DNA from: Cellulosimicrobium cellulans
GTDB taxonomy: Bacteria; Actinomycetota; Actinomycetes; Actinomycetales; Cellulomonadaceae
DNA length: 64,000 nucleotides
Reading direction: 5' to 3'
Assembly: GCF_024124905.1 (NCBI RefSeq)
Contig: NZ_JAMXST010000005.1
Coordinates: 1-64,000, forward strand
In this document: piece after piece, positions 33,728 through 42,587 of the stretch
Layout: each line of letters opens with the position of its first letter
Position numbering within the stretch: position 1 is the stretch's first letter
Translations under genes and position numbers: made by a program
The notes under the pieces: generated by a model
What the model saw: only the letters and a program-made list of their open reading frames with translations
Told to the model about the DNA's origin: nothing
The model's database searches: none

Positions 33728-36700
33728 ATGAAGCACCGTTCTCTACCCGTGTCACTGACCGCTGCCGCCGCGAGCCTCGCCGTCGTCGCCGCGGCCGCCG
33801 CGCCTGCTGTCGCGGACCCGCCGCCCGACCCCGGGGACTCCCTCGGCGTGCAGTCGGGCGCGTCCCTCGCCCCGACCGACAAGGTCGCCCCGTCCCTCGC
33901 GAAGGCGACCGGCACCGTCACCGCGTTCGTCGAGCTCGACGCGCCGTCGGCGGTCGACCTCGCCGCGCAGGGCGCGAGCCCCCAGGAGGTCGAGGCCAAC
34001 GCGCAGGAGGTCGCACAGCTCGCGGACGACGTCGTCCCGCAGCAGGCGACCGCCCGCAGCGCCGGCGCGCGGAACCCGCAGCAGGTGTCGGTGACGAGCA
34101 CGCTCGTCGCGGGCGTCGTCGTCACGGGTGACGCGGCCCGCGTGCGCGACCTCGCGCGCGACGCCTCCGTCGTCACGGTCTACCGGATCATCCCCAAGAA
34201 GCCGGCGAACAAGGGCACGGACGTGTTCACGCGGGCGCTCGAGACGTGGCAGAGCACCGGCCTCACCGGCGAGGGCGTGCGCATCGGCATCATCGACACG
34301 GGTATCGACTACACGCACAAGGCGTTCGGCGGCCCCGGCACGCAGGAGGCGTTCGACGAGGCCTACGGCGACCGCGGCACCGGCCCGGTCCCCGAGGGGA
34401 CCTACGACGAGCTGAAGTTCCTCGGCGGCCACGACTTCGCGGGGTACGACTACGACGCGAGCGGCACCGTCCCCGGCACGACGCTCGTGCCGACGCCCGA
34501 CGAGAACCCCATCGACTCGCTCGACTCGGTCGGCTCGGGCCACGGCTCGCACGTGGCCGGCACGACCGCGGCCTACGGCGTCACCGCCGACGGCGAGACG
34601 TTCGACGGCGACTACTCGACGCTCACGGACATCTCCGACTGGCAGGTCGGCCCGGGCTCCGCGCCCGAGGCGGGCCTGTACGCGCTCAAGGTGTTCGGCG
34701 ACCTCGGCGGCTCGACCGGCGTCGTCGTCGACGCGCTCGAGTGGGCGGCCGACCCGAACGGCGACGGCGACCTCTCCGACCGCCTCGACATCGTCAACCT
34801 CTCCCTCGGCTCCGACGGCTCCCCCGCGGACGACCCGGAGAACCTCTTCATCGACCAGCTCTCCCGCCTCGGGACGCTGTCCGTCATCGCGTCGGGCAAC
34901 GCCGGCGACGTGACGGACGTCGGTGGCTCCCCCGGCAACGCGCGCACCGCCCTCACGGTCGCCAACTCGGTCGGCGACACCCAGACGTTCGACGCCGTGC
35001 GCGTCGACGCCCCCGAGGCGCTCGCGGGCGAGTACCCCGCCCAGAACTCGGTGGACTACGCAGGCGGGGCGGACGTCACCGCGCCGGTCGCGTTCCTCGG
35101 GGGCGACGTCGACGGCTGCCGGGCGTTCACGCCCGAGCAGGCCGCGGCCGTCGCGGGCAAGATCGCGTTCCTCTCCTGGGACGACAACGACGCGACGCGC
35201 GCGTGCGGCAGCGCCGCACGGTTCAACAACGCGCAGGCCGCGGGCGCCGTCGGCGTGCTGCTCTCCTCCGAGCTCTCGTCGTTCGTCGCGGGCATCGCGG
35301 GCAACGCCGGCATCCCCGGCGCCCAGCTCACCGGCCCGAGCCACGACGCGCTGCGCCCCGCGATCGAGGCCGGCCAGGTCACGATGACCATCGGCCCGTC
35401 GCTCGCGCTGTCGTCGTTCGTCTCGATCCCGGAGATCGGCGACACGCTCAACAGCGGGTCGTCGCGCGGTGTGCACGGCTCGCTGGGCGTCGCCAAGCCC
35501 GACGTCGCGGCCCCCGGCACGGGGATCGCCTCCGTCGCGTCCGGTCACCTGGACGGCGCGAGCATCAAGTCCGGCACGTCCATGGCCACGCCGCACGTCG
35601 CCGGCATCGCGGCGCTCGTCAAGGAGGCCCACCCGGGCTGGGCGCCGGCCGAGGTCAAGGCGTCGGTCATGAACACGGCGACGCACGACGTCTTCACCGG
35701 GCCGTCGGGCACGGGCACCGCCTACGGACCCGAGCGCGTGGGCTCCGGGCGCGTCGACGCCGTCGACGCGGTCGCGAACACGACCCTCGCCTACGCGTCG
35801 CAGGACTCCGACCAGGTGTCCGTGGCGTTCGGCGTCGTGCCGGTCGGCCAGGACACCGTGACCGTGCGCAAGACCGTGACCGTGCAGAACACGGGCGACG
35901 CCCCGAAGACGTACGCGACGAGCTTCGCGCAGTCCAGCACGGCGGGCGGGGCGACCGTGTCGGTCGCCCCGGCGTCCGTCACCGTCCCCGCGGGGCAGCG
36001 CACGGTCGTCACCGTGACGCTGACCGCGGACCCGGCGACGCTCGCCAAGGAGCTCGACCCGACGTCGTCGGACGACTCCGGCGTCGGCGTGCCGCGCGAC
36101 TTCGTGTCGTCCGTCAGCGGCCGCGTCGTCCTCACCCCGACCGACGGCGGCGCCGCGCTGCGCGTCCCCGTCCAGGCGTCGCCGAAGCTCGTGAGCGACC
36201 TCTCCGGCACGGCCGTCGCCTTCCCGGGCTCGGCCACCACCGCCGACCTCGACCTCGACGGCCGCGGCGTGGCCTCGGGCGGCTGGTTCTCGCTCGTCGC
36301 GCCGTTCGAGCTCAAGACGACGAGCCCGCGCCTCGAGGCGGACGCGGCGGTCGGCGCCTCGGCGTCGGCCATCGCGGCGGCCGACGTGCGCGCGGTCGGC
36401 TTCACGTCGACCGCACCCCAGGTCGCCGCGGACGGCGGCGACCCCGCGGACGGCGTCATCGGCATCGGCGTCGCGGTCGACGGGGAGTGGGCGAGCCTCG
36501 GCTCGGTCTCGATCCCGGCGGTCGAGGTCGACGTCGACTCCGACGGCACGGCCGACTTCGAGGTCGCGGCGATCAAGTACAACAGCGAGACGGACCTCAC
36601 CCTCGCGGCGACGTTCACGCTCAAGGACTGGACCGCGCCGGACGGCACGGAGTACGAGGCCGGGGACAACGTCGACCTCCAGCCGATCAACTCGGTGTGG

Positions 36701-37351
36701 GGGAACGTCGACACCTCGGTGTTCGACAACAACGTCGTCGTCATCCCGGTCGGCATCGGGTCGCTCGGGATCGAGGAGGGCGACGTGCCGACCTTCCAGG
36801 TCCTCACGTACTCGCCGTACTCGCAGGCCGCCGACCAGCTCGTCGACGCGACCGAGACGTTCACGGGCGACCCGTACGACCCGGCCTACTGGTTCGACGG
36901 CGGCGACCAGCTCCTGTACGTCGGGGCCGACGACACGTCGATCCCGGTGCACCGCTCCCAGGCCGCGGTCGAGGCGGGCAGCGGCAAGCTCCTGCTGCTG
37001 CACCTGCACAACGCGACGGCGACCAAGCGCTGGCAGACCGTGGACGTCACGACGTCCGCCGTCGTCGACGCGACGGTCACGGCCGAGGCGCGCTGCCTCG
37101 GCGGCAAGGCGCACGTCGCGGTCCGCGTGCTCAACGAGTCGGGTGCGACGGCCGACGTCGTGGTGACGACCCCGTACGGCGAGAAGACGTTCCCGAACGT
37201 CAAGGACGGCAAGAACGCCTACCAGTCGTTCTCGTCGCGCTCCGCGTCGTTCGACGCCGGCTCGGTGACCGCGACCCTCACCGCCGACGTCGACGGCGAG
37301 GAGGTCACGACGACCTACGACGCTGACTACGAGGCGCTGAGCTGCTCGTAG
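33728..37351 (+). CDS. Secreted S8 family serine peptidase (subtilase) with PA domain
   Basis: This 1207-residue extracellular protease has a signal peptide (about 1-31). An I9-type propeptide follows (about 60-155), then the subtilisin domain with Asp in GIIDTGIDYTH (about 190), His in GHGSHVAGT (about 273) and Ser in GTSMATPHVAG (about 617). A protease-associated domain is inserted between His and Ser (about 440-560). Downstream lie a fibronectin-like region and beta domains to the end. Residue numbers are estimates. The ATG at 33728 is chosen; a GTG two codons earlier is also possible. A strong hairpin follows the stop. It probably degrades extracellular protein for nutrition. Confidence 0.93.
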   Translation: MKHRSLPVSLTAAAASLAVVAAAAAPAVADPPPDPGDSLGVQSGASLAPTDKVAPSLAKATGTVTAFVELDAPSAVDLAAQGASPQEVEANAQEVAQLADDVVPQQATARSAGARNPQQVSVTSTLVAGVVVTGDAARVRDLARDASVVTVYRIIPKKPANKGTDVFTRALETWQSTGLTGEGVRIGIIDTGIDYTHKAFGGPGTQEAFDEAYGDRGTGPVPEGTYDELKFLGGHDFAGYDYDASGTVPGTTLVPTPDENPIDSLDSVGSGHGSHVAGTTAAYGVTADGETFDGDYSTLTDISDWQVGPGSAPEAGLYALKVFGDLGGSTGVVVDALEWAADPNGDGDLSDRLDIVNLSLGSDGSPADDPENLFIDQLSRLGTLSVIASGNAGDVTDVGGSPGNARTALTVANSVGDTQTFDAVRVDAPEALAGEYPAQNSVDYAGGADVTAPVAFLGGDVDGCRAFTPEQAAAVAGKIAFLSWDDNDATRACGSAARFNNAQAAGAVGVLLSSELSSFVAGIAGNAGIPGAQLTGPSHDALRPAIEAGQVTMTIGPSLALSSFVSIPEIGDTLNSGSSRGVHGSLGVAKPDVAAPGTGIASVASGHLDGASIKSGTSMATPHVAGIAALVKEAHPGWAPAEVKASVMNTATHDVFTGPSGTGTAYGPERVGSGRVDAVDAVANTTLAYASQDSDQVSVAFGVVPVGQDTVTVRKTVTVQNTGDAPKTYATSFAQSSTAGGATVSVAPASVTVPAGQRTVVTVTLTADPATLAKELDPTSSDDSGVGVPRDFVSSVSGRVVLTPTDGGAALRVPVQASPKLVSDLSGTAVAFPGSATTADLDLDGRGVASGGWFSLVAPFELKTTSPRLEADAAVGASASAIAAADVRAVGFTSTAPQVAADGGDPADGVIGIGVAVDGEWASLGSVSIPAVEVDVDSDGTADFEVAAIKYNSETDLTLAATFTLKDWTAPDGTEYEAGDNVDLQPINSVWGNVDTSVFDNNVVVIPVGIGSLGIEEGDVPTFQVLTYSPYSQAADQLVDATETFTGDPYDPAYWFDGGDQLLYVGADDTSIPVHRSQAAVEAGSGKLLLLHLHNATATKRWQTVDVTTSAVVDATVTAEARCLGGKAHVAVRVLNESGATADVVVTTPYGEKTFPNVKDGKNAYQSFSSRSASFDAGSVTATLTADVDGEEVTTTYDADYEALSCS

Positions 37352-37365
37352 CCGCGCGCCGCACC

Positions 37366-37401
37366 GCGAGGGCCGTCACCCGTCCGGGTGGCGGCCCTCG
37401 C
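37366..37401 (+). terminator. Terminator after the subtilase gene
   Basis: Stem of 16 bp (37366-37381 with 37386-37401, one G-T wobble) and a four-base loop, 15 bp after the stop codon. Confidence 0.75.
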
Positions 37402-37453
37402 CGCGTCAGGGGCCGAGCGGGCCCGAGCCGGCGGCGGCGGCTACGCTCGCGGC

Positions 37454-38143
37454 GTGAGCGACTTCCCCGCCCCTGACACGTTCTTCGCCCTGCGCCCCGG
37501 CCCCGCCGCGGGGACGGGGCCCGCCGGGAGCCCCGGTCTGCGCCTCACCGTGCACGACCTGGGCGAGCTCGTCCTGCCGAGCGGCCGGCTCGAGGCGTCC
37601 GACCCGTTCACGCTGCTCGGCGAGGGTCTCGTCGTGCAGGTGGAGCCGGGCCGCTACCCCGTGCGCGTCACGGTGGCCGACGTCTCCGACGAGCAGGACG
37701 GGTCCCACCTGCGCGAGGCGTACCTGAGCGTCGTGCTCGCCGACGGCGAGGTGGCGGCCGTCGAGCCGGTCGTCCCGGAGGGTGCCGACGGGCCGCCCGA
37801 GGCCGGCGCCGCGTACGGCGTGCCGGTGGACGCCGGGACGGTCGCGTTCGCCGACGCGGACGCCGTCGCCCGGCTCATGCCCGACGGCGACTGGTACGAC
37901 GAGGTGTTCGACGACGGCACGGACACGAGCTGGTTCGCGCTCACGGACTCGCCCGACCACCTGCGCGAGGGGTCGGCGAACATCCTGCTCCCCGGCGCGC
38001 AGGACGGCGAGAACGTCGTGCTCTCCCACTCGGGCTGGGGCGACGGCTTCTACCCGCTCGTGCGTACCGTCGCCGCCGACGGCACGGTCCTCGGCCTGCA
38101 CCTGGACCTCCTCGTCGCCCTCCCGGACGACGACGAGGACTGA
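37454..38143 (+). CDS. DUF4241 domain-containing protein
   Basis: This 229-residue cytoplasmic protein fits DUF4241 along most of its length. Recognisable parts are LVVQVEPGRYPVRVTVADV, VDAGTVAFADADAVARL and the C-terminal SGWGDGFYPLVR. The family's function is unknown; members are often linked to polymorphic-toxin immunity neighbourhoods, but no toxin gene is seen here. The GTG at 37454 lies six bases after TACGCT, consistent with a leaderless transcript. A palindromic repeat of family 2 follows seven bases after the stop and probably terminates transcription. Confidence 0.82.
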   Translation: MSDFPAPDTFFALRPGPAAGTGPAGSPGLRLTVHDLGELVLPSGRLEASDPFTLLGEGLVVQVEPGRYPVRVTVADVSDEQDGSHLREAYLSVVLADGEVAAVEPVVPEGADGPPEAGAAYGVPVDAGTVAFADADAVARLMPDGDWYDEVFDDGTDTSWFALTDSPDHLREGSANILLPGAQDGENVVLSHSGWGDGFYPLVRTVAADGTVLGLHLDLLVALPDDDED

Positions 38144-38149
38144 CGGTTG

Positions 38150-38211
38150 CGCCGAACCCGGGACCGCTCCTCAGCGGCGACCGTCGCTGAGGAGGGATCC
38201 CGGGTTCGGCG
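38150..38211. terminator. Palindromic repeat, family 2, acting as convergent terminator
   Basis: Arms of 27 bp (38150-38176 and 38185-38211) pair with two mismatches around an eight-base loop. The outer half (GCCGAACCCGGGA) matches the palindrome at 20274-20329. It lies between the DUF4241 stop and the convergent ebo operon end. Confidence 0.78.
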
Positions 38212-38247
38212 TCGTGGCGCGGGGACGGCCGGCCCGGGGGCTGCGGG

Positions 38248-39666
38248 TCAGACCCGGGCTCCGAGGCCCTGGAGCTCCAGGACCAGGCCCTTGGTCGCGG
38301 CTGCCCGGATCTGTCCGCTCCCGCTCTCCACGACGCCCGCGACGGACGCCGGCACCTCGGCGTCGGAGCACAGCACGAGCGGGGTGTCGGCCGACGAGTC
38401 GGGCAGGCGGCCGTGCGAGCCCTTCACGTACGACGCGTCGAGCGGGACGGTGCTCATCGCGTACCGCAGCCCGACCTTCTTCTTCACGAGGTTGAGGCCG
38501 GCCTTCGCCTTCGCGAGCTTGTCCGCGGGGTCGAAGAACAGCTCGGCGGGGTCGTAGCCGGGCTTGCGGTGGATGTCGACGCCGCGCGCGTACTCGGGCG
38601 CGCGCGCGTCGTCGAGCCAGAAGTAGTACGTGAACCAGGCCCCGGGCTCCGCGACGACGACGAGGTCGCCGGAGCGCTCGTGGTCGAGCCCGTACCGGGC
38701 CTGCGCGTCGCGGTCGAGGACCTCGTCGACCCCGGGGATCCCCCGCAGCAGGTCGGTGACGCGTCGCTGGAGCGCGGGGTCGTGCTGGTCGCCGAGGTAG
38801 ACGTGCGCGACCTGGTGGTCCGCGACCGCGAACGCGCGCGACGTCCACGGGTCGAGCTGCTCCTTGCCGTCCTGCACGTAGACCTCGAGCAGGCCCTCGC
38901 GGCGCAGGAGGCGGTTGAGGTGCACGGGCCGGTCGGCGTCGGCGATGCCGTACTCCGAGACCACGAGGACGGTCACGCCCTGGTTCGCGGCGTCGTCGAG
39001 CAGGGGCGCGAGCGTCGCGTCGAGCTCCGCCGCGGCGGCGTCGGCCTGCGGCGACGTCGGCCCGAACCGCTGCAGGTCGTAGTCGAGGTGCGGGACGTAC
39101 GCCATCGTGAGGTCCGGCGCGTGCGTGCGCAGCACGTGCCGCGTCGCGTCGACGATCCACCGGGACGAGGAGATGTCCGCCGTCGGACCCCAGTAGGTGA
39201 AGAGCGGGAACTCGCCGAACCGGCCGACGAGGTCGTCGTGCAGCGCCGGGGGGCGCACGTACGCGTCCGGGGACTTGCGGCCGTCGGCGTGGTAGATCGG
39301 GCGCGGCGTGACCGTGACGTCCGTCGTCATGCCCATCGCGTACCACCAGCAGACGTTCGCCGACGAGTACTCGCGGCTGGCGCGGCGCGCGGCCTCCCAC
39401 AGCTTCTCGCCCTCGACGAGCCGGGCGTGCTGGCGCCACAGGTACACGTCGCCGAGCTCGCGGAAGTACCACCCGTTCCCGACGATCCCGTGCTCCGCCG
39501 GGCTGAGCCCGGTCGTCATCGTGGCCTGGACGCTGCACGTCACGGCGGGCAGCACGGTCGCGAGCTCGGACTGCCAGCCGCTCGCGGCGAGCTGGCGCAG
39601 GCGCGGCATGTGCGCGAGCGCGGTCGAGGTGAGCCCGACGACGTCGAGCAGCAGCACGGGCTTCAT
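38248..39666 (-). CDS. Nucleotide pyrophosphatase / alkaline phosphatase-like protein, EboF-type
   Basis: This 472-residue protein is of the alkaline phosphatase superfamily, type I phosphodiesterase branch. VLLLDVVGLTSTAL opens with the metal-binding Asp; AVTCSVQATMTTGLSPAEHG holds the nucleophilic Thr; PHLDYDLQRFGP and VVSEYGIAD supply further metal ligands. Proteins like this end ebo clusters. It is the last gene of the seven-gene operon and overlaps eboE by ATGA. No signal peptide is seen, so it probably acts in the cytoplasm on the pathway's phosphorylated or nucleotide-linked intermediate, which is unknown. Confidence 0.85.
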   Translation of the reverse strand: MKPVLLLDVVGLTSTALAHMPRLRQLAASGWQSELATVLPAVTCSVQATMTTGLSPAEHGIVGNGWYFRELGDVYLWRQHARLVEGEKLWEAARRASREYSSANVCWWYAMGMTTDVTVTPRPIYHADGRKSPDAYVRPPALHDDLVGRFGEFPLFTYWGPTADISSSRWIVDATRHVLRTHAPDLTMAYVPHLDYDLQRFGPTSPQADAAAAELDATLAPLLDDAANQGVTVLVVSEYGIADADRPVHLNRLLRREGLLEVYVQDGKEQLDPWTSRAFAVADHQVAHVYLGDQHDPALQRRVTDLLRGIPGVDEVLDRDAQARYGLDHERSGDLVVVAEPGAWFTYYFWLDDARAPEYARGVDIHRKPGYDPAELFFDPADKLAKAKAGLNLVKKKVGLRYAMSTVPLDASYVKGSHGRLPDSSADTPLVLCSDAEVPASVAGVVESGSGQIRAAATKGLVLELQGLGARV

Positions 39667-40979
39667 GCGGTCCTCCTGGTGGTGGTGTCCTGCCCGCCGA
39701 GCACGACCTGGCCCGCTGTCGAACCCGACATCGAGGGCGTCGACGGCTCCTTCGCGTCCTTCATGTCGTGTTCGGCGGGGGTGGGGGTCAGGTGGGTCGT
39801 GGCCCAGCGGAGCTCGGCCGCGATGCCCGCCACGAGCGAGTCCGTGGCTGCGCCCGCCGGGAGCACCGACCACGTGTACGTCTCGACGTCGAGGTGGGCC
39901 TCGTCGCCGTGCGGGGACGCCCGCACCGCGTCGACCGCGTCGCGCAGGACGTCGGTCGTCGCGGCGAGCGGCGCCGCGGGCTCGTGGTGCAGCGGCACGT
40001 GGAAGTGCACGCGCCACGGCCCCTCCCCCGGCAGCGGGTGCCCGACGGCGTCCCCCGCCCCGGTCCCGGGCCCGTCACCGAGGGCGTCGGGCAGGTCGTC
40101 GGCCGCGAGCACGTCGCCCGCCGCCGTGAGCTCGCGCACCTGGTGGATGTAGCGCTTCTCGGCGAACGCGCCGACGGCGGCGCGCGCGGCCGGGTCGGAC
40201 GGGTCGTCCACGTGCAGCGCCGCCGACGCCTGCACCTTGACGACGCGCAGCCCGGCGTCCGTGATGCGCCGCACCGTGGCCGCCGTCCCCGCGCGCCGGT
40301 CCGCGAAGGACACGGCGAGGTGGCACGTGTCGAGGCACACCCCGACGTGCTCGGAGTCGATCCGGCTCTCGTCCGGCACGCCTCCGGCACCCAGCGGCCC
40401 CGTGCGCGCCGCGAGCCAGGCCACGACGTCGTCCACCGTGTCGAGCACGCACCCCGGCTCCGGCTCGACCGCGACGCGCACGGTCTTGCCCGTCCGTTCC
40501 CGCAGGTCGCGCAGGCCGTCGCCGAGGGCGACGAACGCGCGCGTCGCGGCGTCGTCGTCGGCCGCGGACCACGGTTCGCGCCACGCGAGCGGGAGCGTCG
40601 AGATCGAGCCCGCGGCACCGTCGGGCAGCAGGTCGGCCAGCACCTCGGCGCACTCGAGCGTGTACGCGAGCCGCTCGGGCTGCGCCCACGTCGGCGTGTA
40701 CACGTCGAGCTTGACGACGTCCGCGTGGAACCCGCCGTACGGGAACGCGTTGAGCGTGTGGACCTGGAGGCCCTGCTCGTCGAGGACGGCGCGCAGCCAG
40801 GCGCGGTCGGCCGGCGAGCCGGCGAGCCGGTGCGCGAGCGTCGCGGGCATCCAGAGGCCGACCCCGAGGACGTCGAGGCCCGCGGCCGCGCGGACGGGGC
40901 CCGCGTAGGTCACGAGCTGCTCGACGACCCCGTCGAGGTCCTCGGCCGGGTGGACGTTGGTGCAGTACGACAACAGCAT
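39663..40979 (-). CDS. eboE: EboE-type TIM-barrel protein (metabolite traffic family)
   Basis: This 438-residue protein matches EboE: it starts MLLSYCTNVHPAEDLDGV and contains LNAFPYGGFHADVVKLDVYTP, EPEPGCVLDTVDD and VGVCLDTCHLAVSF, a TIM barrel of the xylose-isomerase-like kind. HFHVPLHHEP and DVETYTWSVLP close the conserved part. The C-terminal 35 residues are unusual, because they are encoded by a palindromic repeat (39693-39779). The gene overlaps the phosphatase gene by ATGA. Ebo clusters are reported to help move precursors across the membrane (scytonemin in cyanobacteria); its exact reaction is unknown. Confidence 0.88.
   Translation of the reverse strand: MLLSYCTNVHPAEDLDGVVEQLVTYAGPVRAAAGLDVLGVGLWMPATLAHRLAGSPADRAWLRAVLDEQGLQVHTLNAFPYGGFHADVVKLDVYTPTWAQPERLAYTLECAEVLADLLPDGAAGSISTLPLAWREPWSAADDDAATRAFVALGDGLRDLRERTGKTVRVAVEPEPGCVLDTVDDVVAWLAARTGPLGAGGVPDESRIDSEHVGVCLDTCHLAVSFADRRAGTAATVRRITDAGLRVVKVQASAALHVDDPSDPAARAAVGAFAEKRYIHQVRELTAAGDVLAADDLPDALGDGPGTGAGDAVGHPLPGEGPWRVHFHVPLHHEPAAPLAATTDVLRDAVDAVRASPHGDEAHLDVETYTWSVLPAGAATDSLVAGIAAELRWATTHLTPTPAEHDMKDAKEPSTPSMSGSTAGQVVLGGQDTTTRRTA
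39693..39779. repeat. Palindromic repeat, family 3, in the 3' end of eboE
   Basis: Outer arms CCCGCCGAGCACGAC (39693-39707) and GTCGTGTTCGGCGGG (39765-39779) pair with one G-T wobble. The minus-strand GCCGAACACGACATGAAGG resembles the inner arm of the perfect palindrome at 23004. It encodes the extra C-terminal residues of EboE. Confidence 0.7.
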
Positions 40980-41007
40980 GGTGGTGGTGCCCTTCCGAGA
41001 CGGCCCG

Positions 41008-41886
41008 CTACGCCCGCGCGCCGCGCAGCACGGACGAGCCCTCGAACTCGACGCCCGGCGTCGGCAGGTCGCCCTCGACGAAGCCCGGCACCGGGTCGAG
41101 CACGAGGTTGCCGGACTGGCCGTAGAACTCGACGGGGTTGCGCCACAGCACCTTGTCGACATCGTCCTCGGTGAACCCCGCCGCGAGCATCGCCCGCCCG
41201 GTCTTGAGCGTCTTGAGCGGGTCGGACCGGCCCCAGTCCGCCGCGGAGTTGACGATCATCCGGTCCGTGCCGTGCTCCTGGAGGATCGCGACCATGCGGT
41301 CCTCGTCCATCTTGGTGTCCGGGTAGATGGAGAACCCGGCCCACGCCCCCGCGTCGAGCACGAGCGCCACGTTCGTCTCGTTGAGGTGGTCGACGAGCAC
41401 GTGCTCCGACGGCACGCCGGACTCGCGCACGACGTCGAGCGTGCGACGCGTGCCCGAGAGCTTGTCGCGGTGCGGCGTGTGCACGAGGACGGGCAGGTCC
41501 ACGTCGCGCGCCATCTGGAGCTGGCGGGAGAACACCTCGTCCTCCTCGGGCGTCATCGAGTCGTACCCGACCTCGCCGACCGCCACGACGCCGTCCTTGA
41601 GCAGGTAGCGCGGGATCTCGTCGAGCACCTCGCGGCACCGCGGGTCGTTCGCCTCCTTGGGGTTGAGCGCGATCGTCGCGTGGTGGCGGATGCCGAACTG
41701 CGCCGCCCGGAACCGCTCCCAGCCCAGCAGGGCGTCGAAGTAGTCGAGGAACGACCCCACGTTCGTGCGCGGCTGCCCGAGCCAGAACGCCGGCTCCACG
41801 AGCGCGCGCACGCCCGCGGCGTACAGGGCCTCGTAGTCGTCCGTCGTGCGGCTGGTCATGTGGATGTGGGGGTCGAAGATGCGCAT
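41008..41886 (-). CDS. TatD family metal-dependent hydrolase, EboB-type
   Basis: This 292-residue amidohydrolase-fold protein begins MRIFDPHIHMTSRTTDDY, with the two metal-binding histidines in HIH. Further ligands are in VGEVGYD, LVHTPHRDK and DHLNETN, and the last Asp is in NSAADWG. It is the EboB component of ebo clusters. Its ATG shares one base with the eboA stop (TGATG), so translation is coupled. The substrate is unknown; ordinary TatD proteins act on DNA, but this clade is tied to the ebo pathway. Confidence 0.88.
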   Translation of the reverse strand: MRIFDPHIHMTSRTTDDYEALYAAGVRALVEPAFWLGQPRTNVGSFLDYFDALLGWERFRAAQFGIRHHATIALNPKEANDPRCREVLDEIPRYLLKDGVVAVGEVGYDSMTPEEDEVFSRQLQMARDVDLPVLVHTPHRDKLSGTRRTLDVVRESGVPSEHVLVDHLNETNVALVLDAGAWAGFSIYPDTKMDEDRMVAILQEHGTDRMIVNSAADWGRSDPLKTLKTGRAMLAAGFTEDDVDKVLWRNPVEFYGQSGNLVLDPVPGFVEGDLPTPGVEFEGSSVLRGARA

Positions 41887-42587
41887 CAGGCGGTCCTCCC
41901 GGTGGTGACGTCAGGGGCGAGGCGGGCGACGTCGTCGGGCACGACGCGTCCCGCGGCGCGGCGCTCGGCGGCGAAGTCGCGCGCCATGCGGGCGAGCTCG
42001 TCGTCCGCGCGGTCGTCGAGACCGGCGACGGCGTCGAGGCTCACGCCCATGAACACGAGCTTGAGGACGGCGTGGCGCCACGCGTGCTGGTCGAGGTGCG
42101 CGGCCGCGAACGGCCCGACCGCCGCGGCGACGAGGCTCTGGTCGTTGGTGCGCAGCGCGTCGGCGGCGAGGTCGCGCCCGACGGCGACGACCGACGGCGC
42201 CGCGTCGCCCGCGAGCGCCCCTCGCGCGGTGAGCGCGTCGAGCCCGCGCAGCACCCCGCGCCGCTCGGCGGTGTCGCCGTGCTGGTAGAGGTCGGCGAGG
42301 CGGGCCGCGAGGGACGCGTCGCCGTCGGCGCCGCGCCCGAGCGCCTCGGCGAGCGCGACGACGATCGCGGCGCGCGCCTCGTCGTCGACCGTCCCGTGGA
42401 CGACGCCGGCGGGGTCGGCGTCCGGGCGCACCGGCGCCCGGCCGACCTTGCGGCCGGCGAGCGCGAACGCGCGCGACACGGTCGCGGGGTCCTGCGCGAC
42501 GTCGGCGCGCGCCTCGGCGAGCCAGCGCTCGCCCTCGGTGGTCGCGCCGTCCTGGGCCGCGGGGGCCGCGGGGGCTGGCTCGGTCAT
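41886..42587 (-). CDS. eboA: EboA domain-containing protein
   Basis: This 233-residue, mostly helical protein is recognised as EboA mainly by position and by the C-terminal part: TNDQSLVAAAVGPFAAAHLDQHAWRHAVLKLVFMGVSL followed by an Arg-rich helix. That segment, quoted here in overlapping pieces of twenty residues or fewer, includes NDQSLVAAAVGPFAA and QHAWRHAVLKLVFMG. It has no catalytic motif or membrane segment. The gene overlaps the upstream isomerase gene by ATGA and the TatD gene by one base. EboA proteins are found only in this cluster type, and their role is unknown. Confidence 0.8.
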   Translation of the reverse strand: MTEPAPAAPAAQDGATTEGERWLAEARADVAQDPATVSRAFALAGRKVGRAPVRPDADPAGVVHGTVDDEARAAIVVALAEALGRGADGDASLAARLADLYQHGDTAERRGVLRGLDALTARGALAGDAAPSVVAVGRDLAADALRTNDQSLVAAAVGPFAAAHLDQHAWRHAVLKLVFMGVSLDAVAGLDDRADDELARMARDFAAERRAAGRVVPDDVARLAPDVTTGRTA